Source: Clostridia bacterium
Lineage (GTDB): Bacteria > Bacillota > Clostridia > Oscillospirales > Acutalibacteraceae
Reading direction: 5' to 3'
Assembly: GCA_017625435.1 (NCBI GenBank)
Contig: JAGAKX010000061.1
Coordinates: 1-64,000, forward strand
Length of the DNA stretch: 64,000 bases
Shown here: in pieces, positions 60,552-64,000 of the stretch
How the letters are laid out: each line of letters opens with the position of its first letter
Numbering within the stretch: position 1 is the first letter of the stretch
Program-made: the position numbers and the translations under genes
Notes under the pieces: model-generated
What the model saw: the letters and a program-made list of their open reading frames with translations, nothing else
What the model was told of the DNA's origin: nothing
The model's database searches: none

Positions 60552-61073
60552 ATGATTATTCTGATTACAGGAGCCTCTCATACGGGCAAGACTGCTCTTG
60601 CACAAAGGCTTCTCGAAAAATATAACTATCCCTATCTTTCAATTGATCACCTGAAAATGGGGCTTATAAGAAGCGGTAACACGTCACTTACTCCTTTGAG
60701 TGATGACGGAGAGCTTACTGCATATCTATGGCCGATAGTCCGGGAAATAATAAAAACCGCTATAGAAAACAAGCAGAATCTCATAGTTGAGGGCTGTTAT
60801 ATTCCTTTTGATTGGGATGTTGATTTTGAGGCGGAGTATCTTAAATCTATCCGTTTCGTCTGCCTGATAATGAGTGAAAATTACATAAGAAATCATTTTG
60901 ACGATATAAAAGAGTATGCAAATATCATTGAAAACCGACTTGACGACAGAGACTGCACAATTGAGGGTGTTATAAAAGACAATGCGCAGATGCTGAAAGC
61001 GGCAGAAAGGCATAAGGTAAACTACGTTCTTATTGATGAAAGCTACGATTTTGATATTGATTTGGGAGAGTGA
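60552..61073 (+). CDS. P-loop ATPase/kinase of unknown substrate
   Basis: 173 residues, AAA-type small kinase fold. Walker A is GASHTGKT (7-14), a conserved SIDHLKMGLIRSG follows, and NLIVEGCYIPFDW resembles the Walker B region of small-molecule kinases. It may phosphorylate a small metabolite. AAGGAG lies 6 nt before the ATG. It follows the GH36 gene after ten bases, so the two may be co-transcribed. Confidence 0.7.
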   Translation: MIILITGASHTGKTALAQRLLEKYNYPYLSIDHLKMGLIRSGNTSLTPLSDDGELTAYLWPIVREIIKTAIENKQNLIVEGCYIPFDWDVDFEAEYLKSIRFVCLIMSENYIRNHFDDIKEYANIIENRLDDRDCTIEGVIKDNAQMLKAAERHKVNYVLIDESYDFDIDLGE

Positions 61074-61078
61074 TAATA

Positions 61079-61258
61079 ATGGCAAAGAACAACAGATTTG
61101 AAAAAGTTTATTCACAAGGTCTTGGTTCTACGGAAATATTGGTTGATAAGGAAACAGGTGTAAACTATCTTTTCCATGCCAGCGGCTATGCAGGCGGTCT
61201 GACACCTCTTCTTGACAGAGAAGGAAAACCTATTGTTACACCTGTAATCAGCGAATAA
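61079..61258 (+). CDS. DUF6440-type small protein
   Basis: 59 residues. TEILVDKETGVNYLFHASG and AGGLTPLLDREGKP are the features I associate with the DUF6440 family. Function unknown. GGGAGAG precedes the ATG. It lies five bases after the previous gene. Confidence 0.75.
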   Translation: MAKNNRFEKVYSQGLGSTEILVDKETGVNYLFHASGYAGGLTPLLDREGKPIVTPVISE

Positions 61259-61271
61259 CTGAGGTACGGTT

Positions 61272-61709
61272 ATGTACAGAGAATTGATTGAAAACTACAT
61301 AAAGGACCACAAATGGGCAAAGCTGCAAAGACCTTGCCCCGAAGAGGAAATTTCGGAAACGGAAAAATATGTAGGCTTCGCTTTTCCCTCAGACCTTAAG
61401 AATCTGCTTCGTGAAACAGACGGCGATCATTGGCTTTTACTGTCGGCTAAGGAAATCAGAGAAAACGTTAAACGTAACCGCGAGATTTTTCCCGAATATC
61501 TCGAGTCCGAAGAATTCGAAGAAAAGATAAACCGCTTTATTTTCTTCGGTACAAACGGCTGCGGAGACTATTACTGCTATAAGGTTCTCCCTGACGGCAG
61601 AACGGATGAAAGCGCCGTTTATATCTGGGAGCACGAACTTTTTGAAGCCGAAAAGGCTGCCGCCGATATAAAGGAACTGATAATAAAGTATTATAACGAC
61701 GAAATATGA
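61272..61709 (+). CDS. SMI1/KNR4 (SUKH) family protein
   Basis: 145 residues with the SUKH layout: ISETEKYVGFAFPSDLKNLL near the N terminus, a DGDHWLL turn, and FFGTNGCGDYYCYK in the second half. In bacteria SUKH proteins often act as immunity proteins against secreted toxins, but stand-alone copies are common and no toxin gene is adjacent. GAGGT precedes the ATG. Confidence 0.75.
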   Translation: MYRELIENYIKDHKWAKLQRPCPEEEISETEKYVGFAFPSDLKNLLRETDGDHWLLLSAKEIRENVKRNREIFPEYLESEEFEEKINRFIFFGTNGCGDYYCYKVLPDGRTDESAVYIWEHELFEAEKAAADIKELIIKYYNDEI

Positions 61710-61736
61710 AATTTCTGCTGAAAACGGGGAAACAAA

Positions 61737-62141
61737 ATGAGCAAAAAAGAGGTAAAATACCTTCTCGGTATTGACGGAGGCGGAACAAAAACAGAATTTC
61801 TGCTGACGGATATATCGGGGCAGGAAATAAGAAGAATTATTCCGGGTGGCTCTAATCCCGTTAATATGGGAATTGAGAATTCCTGCAGCGTGCTTTCAGA
61901 TGGAATAAAGAGAATTTGCGAAGGTATTAATTATTCTGAACTATCCGTGTTTGCCGGCATTGCAGGGGCTAAAACGGGAGATAATGAAAATCTGAAGATT
62001 AATCTTAAGCTTGCAAACAAGAAGCTGAGAGAAAGAATTATCGGAATTGTAACGGAAGTTCTCGGTTGCACCCCCGAAAAGGCGGTTGAACTTTTAGATG
62101 AAAACGGCTGGAACATACGTCTTGCTGTTAAAGGAAAGTAA
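61737..62141 (+). CDS. Fusion remnant: BadF-type sugar kinase N terminus joined to MurQ C terminus
   Basis: 134 residues. Residues 1-78 are the start of a BadF/BadG-type N-acetylglucosamine kinase (LLGIDGGGTKTEFLLTD, GGSNPVNMG, VFAGIAGAKTGDN). From about residue 84 the protein reads like the C terminus of MurNAc-6-phosphate etherase (ANKKLRERIIGIVTEVLG, then KAVELLDENGWNIRLAV). Neither part can be active alone: the kinase lacks most of its fold and MurQ its catalytic domain. Such genes are often neighbours in Clostridia, so an in-frame deletion between them is the simplest explanation. The frame is intact to its stop codon. It may be a decaying scar or a new small protein. Confidence 0.65.
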   Translation: MSKKEVKYLLGIDGGGTKTEFLLTDISGQEIRRIIPGGSNPVNMGIENSCSVLSDGIKRICEGINYSELSVFAGIAGAKTGDNENLKINLKLANKKLRERIIGIVTEVLGCTPEKAVELLDENGWNIRLAVKGK

Positions 62142-62312
62142 TAATCTAAAAATATGCCCGGATTAAACATCAGGGCAGCATCAGTTTTATTATTGAAAAC
62201 AAGATGCTTTTACAGAAAAGAATATAAATAAAGGTCAATCATTAAATCCACTTTCCGTAGGTTGTATAAGCAGAAGCTATGTAATAAAATATCCGTGTAA
62301 GGAGAGATTGTT

Positions 62313-62897
62313 ATGGATAATTATATTACAGGTGCTGCGATAAAACGTTTAAGAGAAAAAAAGGGAATCACACAAGTACAGTTGGCTGATATAGTAGGTG
62401 TCAGCTGTAAGGCTGTATCAAAATGGGAGACGGCAAAGGGGCTTCCGGATATAAGTCTTATTGAACCGCTTGCAAAAGCTCTCGGTGCTTCTGTTATGGA
62501 GCTGATGTCGGGAGATACGGTGATAAATAAAAATACTTCTTCAAATATGCTTCGTTCAAGCTTCTATGTCTGCCCTGTCTGCGGAAATGTTATAAGTGCA
62601 ACGGGAGAAGCTTTTGTGAGCTGCTGCGGAATAACTCTTCCGCCCCTTGAAGCAGAGGAAACGGACGAAGAGCATAAAATAGCAATTGAAAAGGTTGAAG
62701 ATGAGTATTTTGTTACCGTAAGCCATGATATGACAAAAACACACTTTATTTCGTTTATCGCGCACATTACATCAGACGGAATTCATCTCCGGAAATTCTA
62801 TCCTGAGGGAAATGCCGAAACCCGTTTTTCGCTGAGAGGCAGAGGATATCTGTATATTTACTGCAACAGACACGGTCTTATGAAAAAGAAAATATAA
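62313..62897 (+). CDS. XRE regulator fused to a desulfoferrodoxin-like domain
   Basis: 194 residues. Residues 1-65 form an XRE helix-turn-helix (LREKKGITQVQLADIVGVS, KAVSKWETAKGLPD). Residues 85-110 resemble desulforedoxin, with Cys87, Cys90, Cys104 and Cys105 (CPVCG and SCCG). Residues 118-190 match the superoxide-reductase domain: His121 (EEHKIAIEKV), His138 (VSHDM), His144 (KTHFISFIA), Cys184 and His187 (YCNRHGL). All five ligands of the catalytic iron are there. The lysine next to the first histidine in desulfoferrodoxin is Glu120 here. A redox- or superoxide-sensing regulator is inferred. AAGGAGAG precedes the ATG. Confidence 0.75.
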   Translation: MDNYITGAAIKRLREKKGITQVQLADIVGVSCKAVSKWETAKGLPDISLIEPLAKALGASVMELMSGDTVINKNTSSNMLRSSFYVCPVCGNVISATGEAFVSCCGITLPPLEAEETDEEHKIAIEKVEDEYFVTVSHDMTKTHFISFIAHITSDGIHLRKFYPEGNAETRFSLRGRGYLYIYCNRHGLMKKKI

Positions 62898-62902
62898 TTA
62901 AA

Positions 62903-62941
62903 TCCCGCTCTCGGAAAGACATCCGACAGCGGGAAAATTTT
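62903..62941. terminator. Bidirectional terminator
   Basis: TCCCGCT and AGCGGGA enclose an inner TCGGA/TCCGA stem. T residues follow on the plus side and an A/T tract lies on the other. It serves the converging XRE and TraX genes. Confidence 0.75.
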
Positions 62942-63332
62942 ATGCAAAGTATTTAATGAGATAGAGTATGAGCATATGTACGGGATAAAATGCATAAAAG
63001 CCGTATTGCAATGCTTTATGGGAGCGTCCTTTTCTGCCTCCGTAAAGCCATATCGGAATAAGTGAGAACACCGCAAAGCCTAAAAGTCTTAAAGAGTATT
63101 TTTTGAAGCTTGAAGTATGGATAAAGCCCTCTGCAATAAGAAAGGCAAAGATGGGGAATGCCATTCTGCCTATATAAGTCATCCAGTCACCGAAGCTCAT
63201 TACCGTTGCCCATATATGATCGCTGAGCATCAGAATAACGGCAATTAATTTTAGAATATTGGATGTGATACCTCCAAAGGGTATTTTCCCGAGGGGACTG
63301 TTCCGGGGTAAGCGTTTAATAAATTCTTTCAT
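62940..63332 (-). CDS. TraX-family membrane protein with internal deletion
   Basis: 130 residues, where TraX proteins usually have over 200. The N-terminal part is normal (LKLIAVILMLSDHIWAT, YIGRMAFPIFAFLIAEG). The protein then passes from RLLGFAVFSLIPIW almost directly to the usual C-terminal end KALQYGFYAFYPVHMLILYL. The middle membrane segments are missing, probably through an in-frame deletion of about 300 bp near 63040-63070. TraX proteins are related to membrane acyltransferases. Function is probably lost or changed. Confidence 0.7.
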   Translation of the reverse strand: MKEFIKRLPRNSPLGKIPFGGITSNILKLIAVILMLSDHIWATVMSFGDWMTYIGRMAFPIFAFLIAEGFIHTSSFKKYSLRLLGFAVFSLIPIWLYGGRKGRSHKALQYGFYAFYPVHMLILYLIKYFA

Positions 63333-63425
63333 TTTAAGTACTCCTTTAATTATCCGTCATATTCTAGCATAAAATGAGCTGTGTAACAACTGTTACAAAT
63401 GTAAAACTTTTTTGAATAAAACTGC

Positions 63426-63454
63426 TTGTTGCGGCTTTTTATCTGTGATATACT
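63426..63454 (+). promoter_or_regulatory. Promoter of the GH99-like gene
   Basis: TTGTTG (63426-63431) and TATACT (63449-63454) with a 17-bp spacer, about 30 nt before the start codon. Confidence 0.55.
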
Positions 63455-63487
63455 GAAAATGTATAAAAATGTCACGGAGGGACGATT

Positions 63488-64000
63488 ATGAAGAATTATG
63501 ACATAGCTGCATTTATATGGCCTTCGTACACAGGTGATGAGCCGCGTTCACGTATTTTCTGGCCTGAGGGCTACGGAGAATGGCAGACCGTAAAGGCTAT
63601 GACCGATAAGGGCTATAAGGGGTGCCGTTGGCCGAGAATTCCCGTTTGGGGATATGTAAATGAGGCAGACAGCCGTGTTATGGAAATGCAGATCGACTGT
63701 GCTGTTTCTTACGGTGTAAATGTATTTATTTATGACTGGTATTGGTACGATAACCGTCCCTTCCTTGAAAACTGTCTGAATGACGGTTTTCTTAAAGCGC
63801 GTAACAACAAGGATATGAAGTTTTATCTTATGTGGGCAAATCACGATGCCACGTATCTGTGGGATAAGAGAAATTCCGATAAGCTTCTTGATACAGTTGT
63901 TTGGAGAGGTGCCGTAACTCCGGAAATATTCAGTAATATATGCGACAGAACAATTGATAAATACTTCAAGCAAGAGAATTATTATAAAATTGGCGGCTGT
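63488..64000 (+). CDS. GH99-like domain protein, N-terminal part
   Basis: The frame runs from ATG 63488 (CGGAGGG 6-7 nt upstream) to the window edge, 171 residues so far. It begins MKNYDIAAFIWPSYTGDEP, and INVFIYDWYWYD-like sequence (VNVFIYDWYWYDNRPFLE) and KFYLMWANHD follow. These are hallmarks of the WbsX/GH99-like group found in glycan-processing loci. There is no signal peptide. The rest lies outside the window. Confidence 0.75.
   Translation, partial: MKNYDIAAFIWPSYTGDEPRSRIFWPEGYGEWQTVKAMTDKGYKGCRWPRIPVWGYVNEADSRVMEMQIDCAVSYGVNVFIYDWYWYDNRPFLENCLNDGFLKARNNKDMKFYLMWANHDATYLWDKRNSDKLLDTVVWRGAVTPEIFSNICDRTIDKYFKQENYYKIGGC

Overview
The window looks like chromosome from an uncultured or poorly studied anaerobic Clostridia species, most likely of the Oscillospiraceae/Ruminococcaceae type found in gut or rumen. 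The signs are moderate-to-low GC, strong AGGAGG-type ribosome sites, dockerin repeats of the DARLxLRAAVGLE type, many glycoside hydrolases, ECF vitamin transporters, a complete Rnf complex and a cobalamin riboswitch. I see no transposase, integrase or CRISPR array. The assignment comes from gene content only.

Layout. 1-2760: end of an unknown gene, an ECF sigma/anti-sigma/secreted-protein trio, and a 3' fragment of tRNA-Ala(GGC) with its own terminator, which may mark an integration scar. 2830-6388: a split sensor (7TM pseudokinase plus active kinase) and a NarL-type response regulator. Three nearly identical palindromes, each exactly 23 bp upstream of a -10 box, precede the next three transcription units: a lipoprotein (6474), a dockerin protein (7229) and a metallophosphatase (10718). 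The last one leads into an operon of SPFH, zinc-ribbon, TPM-domain and lipoprotein genes (12200-18993), so the whole block may be one envelope regulon.

19333-24719: a two-subunit chromate-type transporter preceded by a 19-codon possible leader peptide, then a GH78 rhamnosidase and a GH28-like beta-helix enzyme suited to pectin. 24815-32781 is mostly on the minus strand: small membrane protein, XRE regulator, sialidase-like beta-propeller, a heterodimeric ABC exporter with its MarR regulator and operator, and an esterase. 33076-42683: a dockerin protein with six exact 86-residue repeats, NamZ, XRE and DeoR regulators, a GH31 enzyme and a PH-like membrane protein.

42725-47608: a cobalamin riboswitch controlling a DUF4430 lipoprotein and an ECF S-component, a carbohydrate-binding lipoprotein, then a structured attenuator before a second ECF S-component and a uridine-kinase-like protein. 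47795-56863: rnfCDGEAB followed by a NusG-II protein, a Gx transporter, an internally duplicated lipoprotein, ApbE and a DUF1622 protein. This is an extracytoplasmic flavin/electron-transfer island in which RnfG carries two FMN-binding domains. 57064-64000: small conserved proteins, a membrane-anchored GH36, a gene fused from a BadF-type sugar kinase and MurQ by deletion, an XRE regulator fused to a desulfoferrodoxin with all its iron ligands, a shortened TraX protein, and the start of a GH99-like enzyme.

The most novel-looking items are the XRE-desulfoferrodoxin fusion, the palindrome regulon, the double-domain RnfG with its flavin island, and the AGAA-loop attenuator.
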